The notes: generated from the sequence alone by a model not told the origin. A stretch of DNA of 64,000 bases from UBA11222 sp049323435 (GCA_049323435.1 JBMOMX010000012.1:1-64000); one strand, 5' to 3'. Shown: positions 26,138 through 36,218, numbered from the stretch's first letter. A program made the numbers and translations.

Positions 26138-29100
26138 TTACTGAATGTAGGATTGTAGGGGGCTAACTTCAAGCGTGCCGGTGCGCACGGCTTCCAGCCC
26201 CTTAACGACGGCCTTGATTCCCGCAGCCGTGGTGTAATAGGGCACTTTTGACATCAGCGCGCTATGGCGTATCGAAAAGGAGTCCGCTATCGCCTGAGCC
26301 CCTTCGGTAGTGTTAAAGACGATCTGCACCTCGCCATTCTTGATTGCGTCGGCAATATGGGGCTGACCTTCCAGAACCTTGTTTATCCGGGTGACCTGAA
26401 GCCCGGCCTGTTCCAGATAACGCGCCGTACCACCTGTGGCCAACAGTTTAAAGCCCAGGGCCAGCAGGCTGCGCGCCGGCTCAAGAATGGCGGGTTTATC
26501 GCGTTCCTTGACCGAGAAAAACGCCGTTCCGGTTTCCGGGAAAACCGAACCGCTGGCAAGCTGGCTCTTGGCGAAAGCGCGTTCGAAATTTCTGTCCAGC
26601 CCCATCACTTCGCCGGTGGATTTCATCTCGGGGCCGAGTAGCGTATCGACGCCGGAAAACCGGGCGAAGGGAAAAACCGCCTCTTTTACGGCGACATGTC
26701 CGGGGGTTCTCTCGACCAGACCGAACCCTGCCAGGGGCTCGCCCGCCATTACTCTGGAAGCGATCTTGGCATAGGGAACACCCATGGTTTTTGCCACAAA
26801 GGGCACCGTGCGGCTGGCGCGCGGATTAACTTCCAGAATAAAAATATCATCGCCCTTGACGGCAAATTGCACATTCATCAGACCGGTAACCTTCAAGGCC
26901 CTGGCCAGTATGCCGGTCTGACGTGAAATTTCGGCGATAATATCCGGTTTAAGAGAATAAGGCGGCAGCGAGCAGGCGCTGTCGCCGGAATGAACGCCGG
27001 CTTCTTCAATATGCTCCATAATGCCTGCAACGTGAACGCTTGTGCCATCGGACAGCGCGTCCACATCCACTTCAATCGCGTCCTGCAAATAGCGATCCAG
27101 CAATACCGGATTTTTACCCGACGCAATAAATGCCTGAGTCATATAGCGGGTCAGTTGCGCATCGTCGTGGACGATCTCCATTGCGCGGCCGCCGAGCACA
27201 TAGGAAGGACGGATGACCACTGGATATCCTATGCGATGCGCAACGCTGATCGCTTCGGCCAGATCCATTGCCGTGCCATTTTCCGGCTGACGCAGGTTAA
27301 CCCCTGCAAGCAGTTCCTGAAACCGTTTGCGATCTTCGGCCATGTCGATGGCGTCCGGCGTCGTGCCCAATATCGGAACATTCGCGGCTTCCAGCGCCGC
27401 AGCCAGCTTCAGCGGTGTCTGCCCGCCTAATTGCACGATGACCCCATGCAGCGTTCCATTGCGCTGTTCAACCGCAATCAGTTCCAGCACATCCTCGGCG
27501 GTCAGAGGTTCAAAATACAGCCGATCGCTGGTGTCATAATCCGTGGAAACGGTTTCAGGATTGCAATTGACCATGATTGTTTCATAACCCGCATCCGAAA
27601 GCGCAAAGGCCGCGTGGCAGCAGCAATAGTCAAATTCGATCCCCTGGCCGATACGGTTCGGCCCGCCGCCCAGAATGACGATCTTGCGCGCATCGGTAGG
27701 GGCGGATTCACATACGGGCGTCCCGCCCAGGGATGGCGGGCTTTCATAGGTTGAATACATATAGGGTGTGCGGGATTCAAACTCCGCCGCGCAGGTGTCG
27801 ATGCGTTTATATACCGGCCTTACGCCAAGGGCATGACGTTGCGCGGTCACATCGGCCTGCATTGTATCAGTGAGATGCGCCAGGCGCTGATCGGAAAAGC
27901 CCTTGCTTTTCAGCATACGGAAATTTTGTGCATCGGACGGCAGGCCATGGGCGATTATTCGCGCCTCCGTCTCCACCAAATCCCGTATCTGGCGCAAGAA
28001 CCAGGGATCAAATTTGCTGGCCGCCTGCACGTCTTCAAGCGAAAGGCCGTGCCGGAAGGCCTGTGCGATGCGCAGCAGCCGGTCAGGTGAGGGCTGCGAC
28101 AGCGCAGCGCGCAACGCATTATGATCATCGCCCTTGCCCATTCCCTCAATGGGAAGTTCATTCAGCCCGGACAGCCCCGTTTCCATCGAGCGCAATGCTT
28201 TTTGCAGGGATTCCTGAAAAGTGCGGCCAATGGCCATGGCTTCGCCCACGGATTTCATCGCCGTGGTCAGTGATGAGTCGGCGCCGGGAAATTTCTCAAA
28301 TGTGAAGCGCGGGATTTTAGTAACGACATAATCTATGCTGGGTTCAAACGAGGCGGGGGTGACGCCGGTAATATCGTTCATCAACTCGTCCAGCGTGTAG
28401 CCTACCGCCAGTTTGGCCGCCACCTTGGCTATCGGAAATCCGGTCGCCTTCGACGCCAGCGCGCTGGAACGCGACACGCGCGGGTTCATTTCAATAATGA
28501 TCAGCCGCCCATCCGCCGGGTTGACAGCAAACTGCACATTGGAGCCGCCTGTTTCGACCCCGATCTCGCGCAGCACCGCAATCGAGGCGTTACGCATGAT
28601 CTGATATTCTTTGTCGGTCAGAGTCAGCGCGGGCGCGACCGTCATGGAATCGCCCGTGTGAATGCCCATCGGATCGATATTTTCGATGGAGCAGATGATG
28701 ATGCAATTGTCCGCCTTATCGCGCACCACCTCCATCTCATATTCTTTCCAGCCCAGTACGGATTCCTCTATCAGCACCTCGCCCACCGGCGAGGCGTCAA
28801 CCCCGCCTTCGACGATCTGGATATATTGCTCGCGGTTATAGGCAATGCCGCCGCCAGTGCCGCCCAGGGTGAAGGAAGGCCTGATGATGGCGGGCAGGCC
28901 GACTTTCTCCAGCCCGGCTAGCGCCTCGGCGCGGCTGCGCGCAATGAAGGAACGCGGCGTTTCAAGCCCGATACGGGTCATGGCTTCACGAAATTTCAGC
29001 CGGTCTTCCGCCATATCAATTGCAGTACGGCTGGCGCCAATCAGTTCCACGCCATATTTTTCCAGTATGCCCATATCCGCCAGTGCCAGCGCGGTGTTTA

Positions 29101-29386
29101 GCGCCGTCTGCCCGCCCATGGTCGGCAATAAGGCATCGGGTCGTTCCTTCTCGATAATCTTCGCCACCATCTCCGGTGTAATCGGTTCGATATAGGTGGC
29201 GTCCGCCAGATCCGGATCGGTCATGATGGTGGCGGGGTTGGAATTCACCAGAATAAGGCGGTAGCCCTCTTCCTTCAGCGCCTTGCAAGCCTGCGTGCCG
29301 GAATAATCAAATTCGCACGCCTGCCCGATCACAATCGGCCCCGCTCCGATCAGCAATATGGATTTTATGTCTGAGCGCTTAGGCAT
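26138..29386 (-). CDS. carB: Carbamoyl-phosphate synthase large subunit
   Basis: 1,082 residues. Two homologous ATP-grasp halves are visible (LLIGAGPIVIGQACEFDYSG at the start; ILGGGPNRIGQGIEFDYCC around residue 570), then a C-terminal MGS-like allosteric domain (LLATGGTARYLEQAGLQVTR). It makes carbamoyl phosphate from ammonia, bicarbonate and two ATP for pyrimidines and arginine. carA lies upstream on the same strand with a palindromic element between them. Confidence 0.97.
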   Translation of the reverse strand: MPKRSDIKSILLIGAGPIVIGQACEFDYSGTQACKALKEEGYRLILVNSNPATIMTDPDLADATYIEPITPEMVAKIIEKERPDALLPTMGGQTALNTALALADMGILEKYGVELIGASRTAIDMAEDRLKFREAMTRIGLETPRSFIARSRAEALAGLEKVGLPAIIRPSFTLGGTGGGIAYNREQYIQIVEGGVDASPVGEVLIEESVLGWKEYEMEVVRDKADNCIIICSIENIDPMGIHTGDSMTVAPALTLTDKEYQIMRNASIAVLREIGVETGGSNVQFAVNPADGRLIIIEMNPRVSRSSALASKATGFPIAKVAAKLAVGYTLDELMNDITGVTPASFEPSIDYVVTKIPRFTFEKFPGADSSLTTAMKSVGEAMAIGRTFQESLQKALRSMETGLSGLNELPIEGMGKGDDHNALRAALSQPSPDRLLRIAQAFRHGLSLEDVQAASKFDPWFLRQIRDLVETEARIIAHGLPSDAQNFRMLKSKGFSDQRLAHLTDTMQADVTAQRHALGVRPVYKRIDTCAAEFESRTPYMYSTYESPPSLGGTPVCESAPTDARKIVILGGGPNRIGQGIEFDYCCCHAAFALSDAGYETIMVNCNPETVSTDYDTSDRLYFEPLTAEDVLELIAVEQRNGTLHGVIVQLGGQTPLKLAAALEAANVPILGTTPDAIDMAEDRKRFQELLAGVNLRQPENGTAMDLAEAISVAHRIGYPVVIRPSYVLGGRAMEIVHDDAQLTRYMTQAFIASGKNPVLLDRYLQDAIEVDVDALSDGTSVHVAGIMEHIEEAGVHSGDSACSLPPYSLKPDIIAEISRQTGILARALKVTGLMNVQFAVKGDDIFILEVNPRASRTVPFVAKTMGVPYAKIASRVMAGEPLAGFGLVERTPGHVAVKEAVFPFARFSGVDTLLGPEMKSTGEVMGLDRNFERAFAKSQLASGSVFPETGTAFFSVKERDKPAILEPARSLLALGFKLLATGGTARYLEQAGLQVTRINKVLEGQPHIADAIKNGEVQIVFNTTEGAQAIADSFSIRHSALMSKVPYYTTAAGIKAVVKGLEAVRTGTLEVSPLQSYIQ

Positions 29387-29391
29387 AATTA

Positions 29392-29552
29392 CCCCTCACC
29401 CCGGCCCTCTCCCCCAGGGGGAGAGGGAGGGCGACACCGTTTAGCGAGAGAGAAAACCGGTGGTGCAACAGATTCTTGTTAGCCTTGTTTGAACGACGCG
29501 ATAGCCGCGCGGGATTCCCTCTCCCCTTGGGGGAGAGGGCTAGGGTGAGGGG
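29392..29552. repeat. Inverted-repeat element between carA and carB
   Basis: Two 36-bp arms in inverted orientation (29392-29427 and 29517-29552) differ at about three positions. Each arm holds its own hairpin, CCCTCTCCCCC/GGGGGAGAGGG style. The centre is about 89 bp with no ORF. It resembles a bacterial interspersed mosaic or a small miniature element and sits in the carA-carB transcript. Confidence 0.75.
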
Positions 29553-29572
29553 ACCTTTCGTGGAAAATGCTA

Positions 29573-30763
29573 TCATTTACCCGCCCCTTTCATCATCTTC
29601 ACAAACCGATCGAACAGATAGTAGCTGTCCTGCGGGCCGGGGCTGGCTTCGGGATGATATTGCACCGAGAAGACGGGTTTGCCTTCAACCCGGATGCCGC
29701 AATTGGTGCCATCAAACAGCGACACATGCGTTTCTTTCACGCCCTTGGGCAGGCTTTCGCGCAGCACGGTGAAACCGTGATTCATGCTGGTGATCTCGAC
29801 CTTGCCGGTTTCCAGATCCTTGACCGGGTGATTGGCGCCGTGATGGCCCTGCGCCATCTTGCCGGTGCGCGCGCCCAGCGCCAGCGCCAGCATCTGATGG
29901 CCAAGGCAGATGCCGAAAATGGGTTTGCCGCTATCAATCAGTTGACGGATGACCGGCACCGCATATTTTCCTGTGGCGGCGGGATCGCCCGGCCCGTTGG
30001 AAAGGAAAATACCGTGGGGATCATGGCTCAGAATTTCGTCCCCGGTGGCAGTCGCCGGAACGACGGTCACCTTGCAGCCAATATCAGCAAGGCTGCGCAG
30101 AATATTGCGTTTGACGCCATAATCTACCGCGACAACATGAAAGCCTGGATTTGATTGCCGGCTATATCCGCTCCGCCAGCGCCAGCGGGTTTCATTCCAG
30201 GCGGCTGTCTGATGGCCTGTTACGGTGATCGCCAGATCCATACCCTCAAGCCCCGGCCAGGCGGCGGCTTTGGCGGCTAGCGCGGCAATATTGAAATTTC
30301 CGGAGGGATCATGACAGATAACGCCATGCGGCATGCCTTTTTCGCGGATCAGCCGTGTCAGTGTGCGGGTGTCTATCCCGCAAATGCCGATGATATTCTG
30401 TTTTTTCAGCCAGCCATTGAGATGTTCATGTGCGCGGTAATTTGACGGTTCGGTGATATCGGCCCGCAGCACAATGCCGCGTGCGGCAATACCGCCAGAT
30501 TCATTATCTTCGTCATTACTGCCCACATTGCCAATATGCGGGAAGGTGAAGGTAATGATCTGCCCTGCATAGGAAGGGTCTGTAAGAATTTCCTGGTAGC
30601 CGGTGAGGGCGGTATTGAAGCAGACTTCTCCCACCGATTCTCCGCTGGCGCCAAACCCGCGGCCGTAAAACGCGCTTCCGTCCGCCAGCACCAGAACGGC
30701 CGTGCTTAACATATCTGAACCCTGTGACCAGGGTTCAGGTGAAAAAATTTGAGCAGCGGGCAT
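29573..30763 (-). CDS. carA: Carbamoyl-phosphate synthase small subunit
   Basis: 396 residues from the ATG at 30763, which has GGAG seven bases upstream; an ATG at 30712 would give a shorter form and the longer reading to 30922 is unlikely. The glutaminase triad region GICLGHQMLALALG carries the nucleophilic Cys, and the N-terminal ADGSAFYGRGFGASG and FNTALTGYQEILTDPSYAGQ are family motifs. It supplies ammonia from glutamine to CarB. Confidence 0.95.
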   Translation of the reverse strand: MPAAQIFSPEPWSQGSDMLSTAVLVLADGSAFYGRGFGASGESVGEVCFNTALTGYQEILTDPSYAGQIITFTFPHIGNVGSNDEDNESGGIAARGIVLRADITEPSNYRAHEHLNGWLKKQNIIGICGIDTRTLTRLIREKGMPHGVICHDPSGNFNIAALAAKAAAWPGLEGMDLAITVTGHQTAAWNETRWRWRSGYSRQSNPGFHVVAVDYGVKRNILRSLADIGCKVTVVPATATGDEILSHDPHGIFLSNGPGDPAATGKYAVPVIRQLIDSGKPIFGICLGHQMLALALGARTGKMAQGHHGANHPVKDLETGKVEITSMNHGFTVLRESLPKGVKETHVSLFDGTNCGIRVEGKPVFSVQYHPEASPGPQDSYYLFDRFVKMMKGAGK

Positions 30764-30978
30764 CAAGGGGCTCCTGCGTGAACCAGGGGTTCTGCGCGTC
30801 GGTAAGTGCGAATATGTGAAAGTTGGCGGACCATACGCATAATCACATGAACAGTCAATTTTTCTGGCTTCAGTTTTCACCGCTATTGGCGGGTTATTGG
30901 GCGATTTTTCAAAAATTTGCATTTGAGGGGCGCTTTGGACTAAGGTCCGCCGATGCCCGGCTTCCAGAGGATCGCCCC

Positions 30979-31425
30979 ATGCGCGACAGGATAAGTGAAT
31001 CCCTAAAAGAATCTCTTAAAGCCAAGGACTCACTAAAGGTTTCCACTTTACGGCTGATCCTGGCGGCATCAAAAGACCGGGAAATCGCTTTGCGCAGCGA
31101 GGATAAGACGCTGACCGATGAGGATATTCTGCAAATCATGCAGAAGATGATCCGGCAGCGGCAGGAATCGGCGCAAACATATCAGGAGGCCGGGCGGCCG
31201 GAGCTTGCGCTCCAGGAGCGCAAGGAAATAGAGATTATCGAATCTTTCCTGCCCGTACAGATGACGGATGAGGAAATCCGTGCGGCCTGCGCGAAAATCG
31301 TCTCGGAAATCGAAGCGCCGGGCTTGAAAGATATGGGCAGAATAATGAATAATCTGAAAGAACAATATGCCGGCAAGATGGATTTCAAAAAGGCCAGCGC
31401 TGAGGTCAAATTGCTGTTGCAGTAA
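30979..31425 (+). CDS. YqeY/GatB-like domain protein
   Basis: 148 residues from the ATG at 30979, preceded by AGAGG. All-helical GatB/YqeY fold: LKAKDSLKVSTLRLILAASK, IQKMIRQRQES-like segment, then the C-terminal ITSEIEAPG-like/KDMGRIMNNLKEQYAGKMD part. In alphaproteobacteria this gene commonly sits before dnaG and rpoD. It may aid tRNA-dependent amidation, but no activity is established. It is divergent from carA. Confidence 0.9.
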   Translation: MRDRISESLKESLKAKDSLKVSTLRLILAASKDREIALRSEDKTLTDEDILQIMQKMIRQRQESAQTYQEAGRPELALQERKEIEIIESFLPVQMTDEEIRAACAKIVSEIEAPGLKDMGRIMNNLKEQYAGKMDFKKASAEVKLLLQ

Positions 31426-31482
31426 GCCGCTGCCGGCTGCAAGGCGTGCATCGCTTTATCTTGATATAAGGGCTCTGACCTG

Positions 31483-33438
31483 ATGCAGTTCGACAGGAAT
31501 TTCGTCGATGAATTGAAGGCTCGGGTAAAACTCTCTGATATTGTTGGCCGCAAGGTGCGTTTGATACGCCGGGGCCGGGAATTTGTGGCCTTGAGCCCGT
31601 TCAGCAATGAAAAATCTCCGTCTTTTACAATAAATGACGATAAGGGCTTCTATCACTGCTTTTCCAGCGGCAAGAGCGGAGATGTGATTACCTTTCTGAT
31701 GGAAACGGAAAGTCTGAGCTTTCAGGAGGCGGTCGCAAAACTGGCGTCGGACTTGGGGATAGAGCTTCCAAAATCCGAAAATGACGATGTCCTGTCTGGC
31801 AAGGCCAAACAGGACAGACGCCGTTCCCAATATGATGTGCTGCAACAGGCCGCCGCTTTTTTTGCCAGTCAGTTAGTGTCTGCTTCGGGCGCTGCGGCGC
31901 GCAGCTATCTGGACCGGCGTCAGGTGCCGCCTGAGTTGCGGGTCCAGATAGGTATCGGCTATGCCCCGGCATCGCGCACTTTGCTGCGCGACACGCTTCT
32001 TAAGGCGGGTTTTACAGCCGATCAGCTGCTTGAGGCAGGGCTGGTCATCCAGCCCGATACGGGCGGTGCGCTGTATGATCGTTTCCGGGACCGCATCATG
32101 TTCCCCATCACCGATAACAGTGACCGGGTCATCGCATTTGGCGGCAGGGCCATGTCGGCTGATGCGCAGGCGAAATATTTAAACTCGCCGGAAACGCCTT
32201 TGTTTCACAAGGGCAATGTCCTTTACAATCTGGCTAATGCGCGGCGCGCCCTGCAACCGGCGCGAAAGGGGCAGGGACAAAGTAAGGACAGCTTCATTGT
32301 CGCCGAAGGTTATATGGATGTGGTTGCCCTGACCCGTGCGGGTTTTGGCACTGCCGTGGCCCCGCTCGGTACTGCCTTGACGGAAGCACAAATGGCCCTG
32401 CTGTGGCGTTACTGTCCGGAACCGGTGCTCTGTTTTGACGGGGATGCCGCTGGGTTGCGGGCCATGCACAAAGTGGTTGAACGCGCATTGCCGCTGCTGA
32501 CGCCGGGACAATCGCTGCGCTTCGTCCTGCTGCCGGACGGGCTGGACCCCGATGATATTATTTCGCGCCAGGGCCCCGGTAAGATGGCGGAATATCTGGC
32601 TGGTCCCTTACCGCTTGCCGATGTGCTATGGTCGGCGGAAACCAGCCGCCAGCCGCTCGATACGCCGGAGCGCAAAGCCGGCTTCGAGGCGCGGATGCAG
32701 AGCCTGCTGGCAATGATAGGCGATCCAGGCGTGCGCAGATATTATCAGAACGATATGCGTCAGCGCATTGCCGCCTTGTTTCGTCCTGTCCAGTTTCAGG
32801 GCCGGCAAGCGTCCCAGGCAGCTGGCGGCAGCCGGCAATATGGGGGCAAGTGGCGCAATACCGGCCCCGAAACCGGCATCGGGCCCGCCAGCAATGAGGT
32901 AAAACGCAGCCCATTGGCGGCCGCCGGGCAGGGGTTGAATATTGGCTGGCGGCGTGAACTGGTGATTGTTTCAGGGGTACTGCATTATCCCCGGTTACTG
33001 GAAAGACATATGGAGCTGTTTGGCGAATTAACATTTTCAGATCCTGCGCTTGACAGGTTGCGCGCGGCAATCATAAATCTGACATCGGATTTTCCAGACC
33101 TTGAAAGTGATAGCCTGCGTAGCCATCTTGTGCACCGGGGGTTTGAGGAAATATTAGACCGGGTTTCATCCGCAAGCATGGTATCAGGTGACTGGTTTTG
33201 CGGGCCGGGTGTGGCCTTGGCGGATGCGGAAACCGGCTGGTGGCAGACAGTGCAGCGGCATCACAGGGAAAATTACCGGCAACAGGCGCTTGACGAGGCG
33301 GTGCGGGCGCTGTCGGCGGATTTTTCTCTTGAAAATGAGCAGAATTTAATGAATTTGCAGCATCAGTTGGCCGAAGATGCGGAAAGCGGGCTGGTTACGG
33401 GGTTTGGTGCGGCGTCGGGCCGGGATGCAAAGGTTTAG
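31483..33438 (+). CDS. dnaG: DNA primase
   Basis: 651 residues. It makes RNA primers at the replication fork with DnaB. The N-terminal domain aligns with the CHC2 zinc ribbon, but three of four ligands are replaced (ALSPFSNEKSPSF and YHCFSSGKSGD); I recall the same loss in other alphaproteobacterial primases. The TOPRIM core has FIVAEGYMDVVAL and CFDGDAAGLRA. The C-terminal helicase-binding domain is present. It is followed by rpoD after 144 bp, in a macromolecular-synthesis operon order. Confidence 0.96.
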   Translation: MQFDRNFVDELKARVKLSDIVGRKVRLIRRGREFVALSPFSNEKSPSFTINDDKGFYHCFSSGKSGDVITFLMETESLSFQEAVAKLASDLGIELPKSENDDVLSGKAKQDRRRSQYDVLQQAAAFFASQLVSASGAAARSYLDRRQVPPELRVQIGIGYAPASRTLLRDTLLKAGFTADQLLEAGLVIQPDTGGALYDRFRDRIMFPITDNSDRVIAFGGRAMSADAQAKYLNSPETPLFHKGNVLYNLANARRALQPARKGQGQSKDSFIVAEGYMDVVALTRAGFGTAVAPLGTALTEAQMALLWRYCPEPVLCFDGDAAGLRAMHKVVERALPLLTPGQSLRFVLLPDGLDPDDIISRQGPGKMAEYLAGPLPLADVLWSAETSRQPLDTPERKAGFEARMQSLLAMIGDPGVRRYYQNDMRQRIAALFRPVQFQGRQASQAAGGSRQYGGKWRNTGPETGIGPASNEVKRSPLAAAGQGLNIGWRRELVIVSGVLHYPRLLERHMELFGELTFSDPALDRLRAAIINLTSDFPDLESDSLRSHLVHRGFEEILDRVSSASMVSGDWFCGPGVALADAETGWWQTVQRHHRENYRQQALDEAVRALSADFSLENEQNLMNLQHQLAEDAESGLVTGFGAASGRDAKV

Positions 33439-33582
33439 CTGAATGGCTGGATTCGGACGCCAGATCATGGTACGCCAATAGAATTATTTAGTTATATTAA
33501 TAATTTACGATAGTTTCTTTTAACTAATAGATCAACCTTCGGTGGCGTTTTTCTGGCGCTGTTCTGGTTCGGGAGAGAATTG

Positions 33583-35583
33583 ATGGCGGTTAAGGCGGCG
33601 GAAGCAACGGCGAACACCGAGACAAATACCGAAGAAACGCAAGATCCGCCCTTGCTCGATCTTACAGATCAGGCGGTCAAGCGGATGATCCGCAATGCCA
33701 AGAAACGTGGCTATGTCACCTATGAAGAGGTCAACCAGGTGTTGCCCTCCGAGGAAGTTTCCCCGGAACAGATCGAAGACACGATGGCGATGCTGTCTGA
33801 AATGGGCATCAATGTAGTTGATTCCGACGAGGCCGAAGAGGCTGCCGAGAGCAAGGAAATCGCACCTGTAAATGGTACGCCCGTTGTGCGCGTTGGGGGC
33901 TCTGAATCGCTGGAGCGCACCGATGATCCGGTGCGTATGTATCTGCGTGAAATGGGCAGTGTTGAACTGCTGTCGCGCGAAGGCGAAATCGCCATCGCCA
34001 AGCGTATCGAGGCTGGCCGCGAAACCATGATCAGCGGGCTTTGCGAAAGCCCCGTCACCTTTCAGGCCATTATCGTCTGGCGGGAGGAATTGAATGAGGG
34101 GCGCGTCCTGCTGCGCGATATCATCGATCTCGAAGCCAGTTTCGGCAAGGGGCCCGGACAGCCCACGCCGATGTTCCCTGTCATTGACCCTGCCGGGGCG
34201 GTTGGATTACAGGCCGCGCCGGCCGCCGCGCCCCAGATTACGATCAATGATGATGGCGAAGAGGTGCTGGCCGAAATTCCCATTGATGACGAAGAAGATG
34301 CGGACGCCGAAAACAATATGTCGCTTGCCGCGATGGAGGCCGCCATCCGGCCCCTGGTTATGGAAGCCTTTGACCAGATAGCCGCAAATTACAAGAAACT
34401 GCACAAGCTGGAAGAGGCGCGTATTTCCAGCGCGCTTGCCAATGAATCTCTGGGCGAAACCCAGGAGCGCAAATATAACAAGCTGCGCTCCGAAATTGTA
34501 AAACTTGTCGAAAAACTGCACCTTAACAATAATCGCATCGAAGCGCTGGTTGAGCTGCTTTATTCCATCAACAAGCGTTTGATGGGGCTGGAGGGACGGC
34601 TGATCCGCCTGGCCGATTCACACGGGGTGGACCGTGCCGAATTTCTTTCGCAATATCTGACCAATGAACTGGACCCTAACTGGAGCCGCCGTGTCGGCCG
34701 GTTGAGCGGACGCGGCTGGAAGAATTTCGTCCAGGCCGAGCGGACCAAGATCAAGGAAATCCGCGACGCCATCGCCAATATCAGCCAGGAAACCGGCCTC
34801 AACACCGCCGAATTCCGCCGCATCGTGCAGACGGTGCAGAAGGGCGAAAAAGAGGCCCGCCAGGCCAAGAAGGAAATGGTCGAGGCCAATCTGCGCCTCG
34901 TCATCTCGATCGCCAAGAAATACACCAATCGCGGCCTGCAATTTCTTGATCTGATTCAGGAAGGCAATATCGGCCTGATGAAGGCGGTGGACAAATTCGA
35001 ATATCGCCGCGGCTATAAATTTTCCACCTACGCCACCTGGTGGATCCGCCAGGCCATCACCCGCTCGATCGCCGATCAGGCGCGCACCATCCGCATTCCG
35101 GTGCATATGATCGAAACCATCAACAAGCTGGTGCGCACCTCGCGCCAGATGCTGCACGAAATCGGCCGCGAGCCGACGCCCGAGGAACTGGCGGAAAAAC
35201 TGTCCATGCCGCTGGAAAAGGTGCGCAAGGTGCTGAAAATCGCCAAGGAGCCGGTCAGCCTGGAAACCCCGATCGGCGATGAGGAAGACAGCCATCTCGG
35301 CGATTTCATTGAAGACAAGAACGCCCTGCTGCCCATCGACGCCGCGATCCAGTCTAACCTGCGCGAAACCACCACACGGGTGCTGGCGTCGCTCACGCCC
35401 CGCGAGGAGCGCGTGCTGCGCATGCGCTTCGGCATCGGCATGAACACCGATCATACGCTGGAGGAGGTGGGCCAGCAATTCTCGGTCACCCGCGAACGCA
35501 TCCGCCAGATCGAGGCGAAGGCCCTGCGCAAGCTCAAACACCCCTCGCGCAGCCGCAAACTGCGAAGCTTTCTGGATAATTAG
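33583..35583 (+). CDS. rpoD: RNA polymerase primary sigma factor (sigma-70)
   Basis: 666 residues from the ATG at 33583 after GGGAGAG. Region 1.1 is at the N-terminus, region 1.2 (DDPVRMYLREMGSVELLSRE), an acidic non-conserved region around 200-240, region 2 (NLRLVISIAKKYTNRGL, FSTYATWWIRQAITRSIADQ), region 3 and region 4 (SVTRERIRQIEAKALRKLK). The final nine codons (RKLRSFLDN) recur as a second copy at 36219-36248, downstream of the toxin-antitoxin pair. Confidence 0.98.
   Translation: MAVKAAEATANTETNTEETQDPPLLDLTDQAVKRMIRNAKKRGYVTYEEVNQVLPSEEVSPEQIEDTMAMLSEMGINVVDSDEAEEAAESKEIAPVNGTPVVRVGGSESLERTDDPVRMYLREMGSVELLSREGEIAIAKRIEAGRETMISGLCESPVTFQAIIVWREELNEGRVLLRDIIDLEASFGKGPGQPTPMFPVIDPAGAVGLQAAPAAAPQITINDDGEEVLAEIPIDDEEDADAENNMSLAAMEAAIRPLVMEAFDQIAANYKKLHKLEEARISSALANESLGETQERKYNKLRSEIVKLVEKLHLNNNRIEALVELLYSINKRLMGLEGRLIRLADSHGVDRAEFLSQYLTNELDPNWSRRVGRLSGRGWKNFVQAERTKIKEIRDAIANISQETGLNTAEFRRIVQTVQKGEKEARQAKKEMVEANLRLVISIAKKYTNRGLQFLDLIQEGNIGLMKAVDKFEYRRGYKFSTYATWWIRQAITRSIADQARTIRIPVHMIETINKLVRTSRQMLHEIGREPTPEELAEKLSMPLEKVRKVLKIAKEPVSLETPIGDEEDSHLGDFIEDKNALLPIDAAIQSNLRETTTRVLASLTPREERVLRMRFGIGMNTDHTLEEVGQQFSVTRERIRQIEAKALRKLKHPSRSRKLRSFLDN
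35554..35581 (+). repeat. Direct repeat, left copy (rpoD 3' end)
   Basis: The last 28 bp before the rpoD stop match 36219-36246 at 26 of 28 positions, including 18 consecutive bases (GAAGCTTTCTGGATAATT). Confidence 0.8.
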
Positions 35584-35598
35584 GCGGGCGGGCTGGGT

Positions 35599-35871
35599 TT
35601 ATTGGCCAAACAGATCGGAGTGCGTTCCGGTTCGCTCGAAGCGGACCGTCTCCCCCTCCATGCAGTAAATCAAAACCCAATCGGGTTCGATATGCAGATC
35701 GCGGCTTGGTTTCCATTCGCCCTTTAGAGGATGATCGCCAAGTTCGCGCGGCAGGGGTTGGCCTTCGAGCAACAGGCTGATCACGCGGCGCAACTTCTCC
35801 ATATCCTTGCCGCGGCGCTGGGCGCGCTTTACGTCGCGTTTGAACTGGCCGGTGTAGCGGGCCAGGCGCAT
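35599..35871 (-). CDS. YafQ-like (RelE superfamily) mRNA interferase toxin
   Basis: 90 residues. The YafQ subfamily pattern is clear: TGQFKRDVKRAQRRGKDMEK, then GDHPLKGEWKPSRDLHIEPD, WVLIYCMEGE and RTGTHSDLF with the likely catalytic His84. YafQ cuts mRNA on the ribosome. The antitoxin gene precedes it with 3 bp between. The pair lies between rpoD and a duplicate of the rpoD tail. Confidence 0.9.
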   Translation of the reverse strand: MRLARYTGQFKRDVKRAQRRGKDMEKLRRVISLLLEGQPLPRELGDHPLKGEWKPSRDLHIEPDWVLIYCMEGETVRFERTGTHSDLFGQ

Positions 35872-35874
35872 GAA

Positions 35875-36117
35875 TTATATGCCGAGTTTTTTGAACAGGT
35901 CGGATGGGCTGGCGGCGTCAAACACGTCCTCGCCTTTACGGGCCTTGCGTATCGTGCTTGCGGTCAGCGCATTGGGTATTTCGCTGCCCGCGATATAAAG
36001 ACGCATCAGCTCACGGATGATCTGAGCGGCCGGGCGATGGCGGTCCGCCGCCACGGCCATGAACTGGTCGCGCAACTCCGGCTCCATTTTGATCGACATT
36101 TGCACTTCTTTGGCCAC
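35875..36117 (-). CDS. DinJ/RelB-like ribbon-helix-helix antitoxin
   Basis: 80 residues from a GTG at 36117 (an ATG at 36099 is the alternative). The N-terminal half, QMSIKMEPELRDQFMAVAAD and AAQIIRELMRLYI, is a ribbon-helix-helix DNA-binding region; the C-terminal half (KARKGEDVFDAASPSDLFKK) would neutralise the toxin. It would repress its own promoter at 36150-36178. Confidence 0.88.
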   Translation of the reverse strand: MAKEVQMSIKMEPELRDQFMAVAADRHRPAAQIIRELMRLYIAGSEIPNALTASTIRKARKGEDVFDAASPSDLFKKLGI

Positions 36118-36149
36118 GAGAGTCTCACTGCTTAGCGGTAAACGCCGCC

Positions 36150-36178
36150 ATCCTATACGGTATGCATAAGATATTCAA
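36150..36178 (-). promoter_or_regulatory. Toxin-antitoxin promoter with palindromes
   Basis: On the minus strand TTGAAT (36178-36173) and TAGGAT (36155-36150) are 17 bp apart. Two overlapping palindromes, ATACGGTAT (36155-36163) and TATGCATA (36161-36168), lie in the spacer and are candidate operators. Confidence 0.55.
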
Positions 36179-36218
36179 CAGGTAGCAATAAGACACCAGA
36201 CGGCGTCCCAGAAGCCCG

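Noticed and set aside
31570..31700. Loss of zinc ligands in DnaG as a novel feature
   Set aside because: As far as I recall, alphaproteobacterial primases share this loss, so it is a lineage trait, not a defect.
34618..35541. 307-residue ORF antisense to rpoD, and similar long antisense frames across the window
   Set aside because: GC-rich third positions keep antisense frames open; no family features are seen and each is opposite a well-supported gene.
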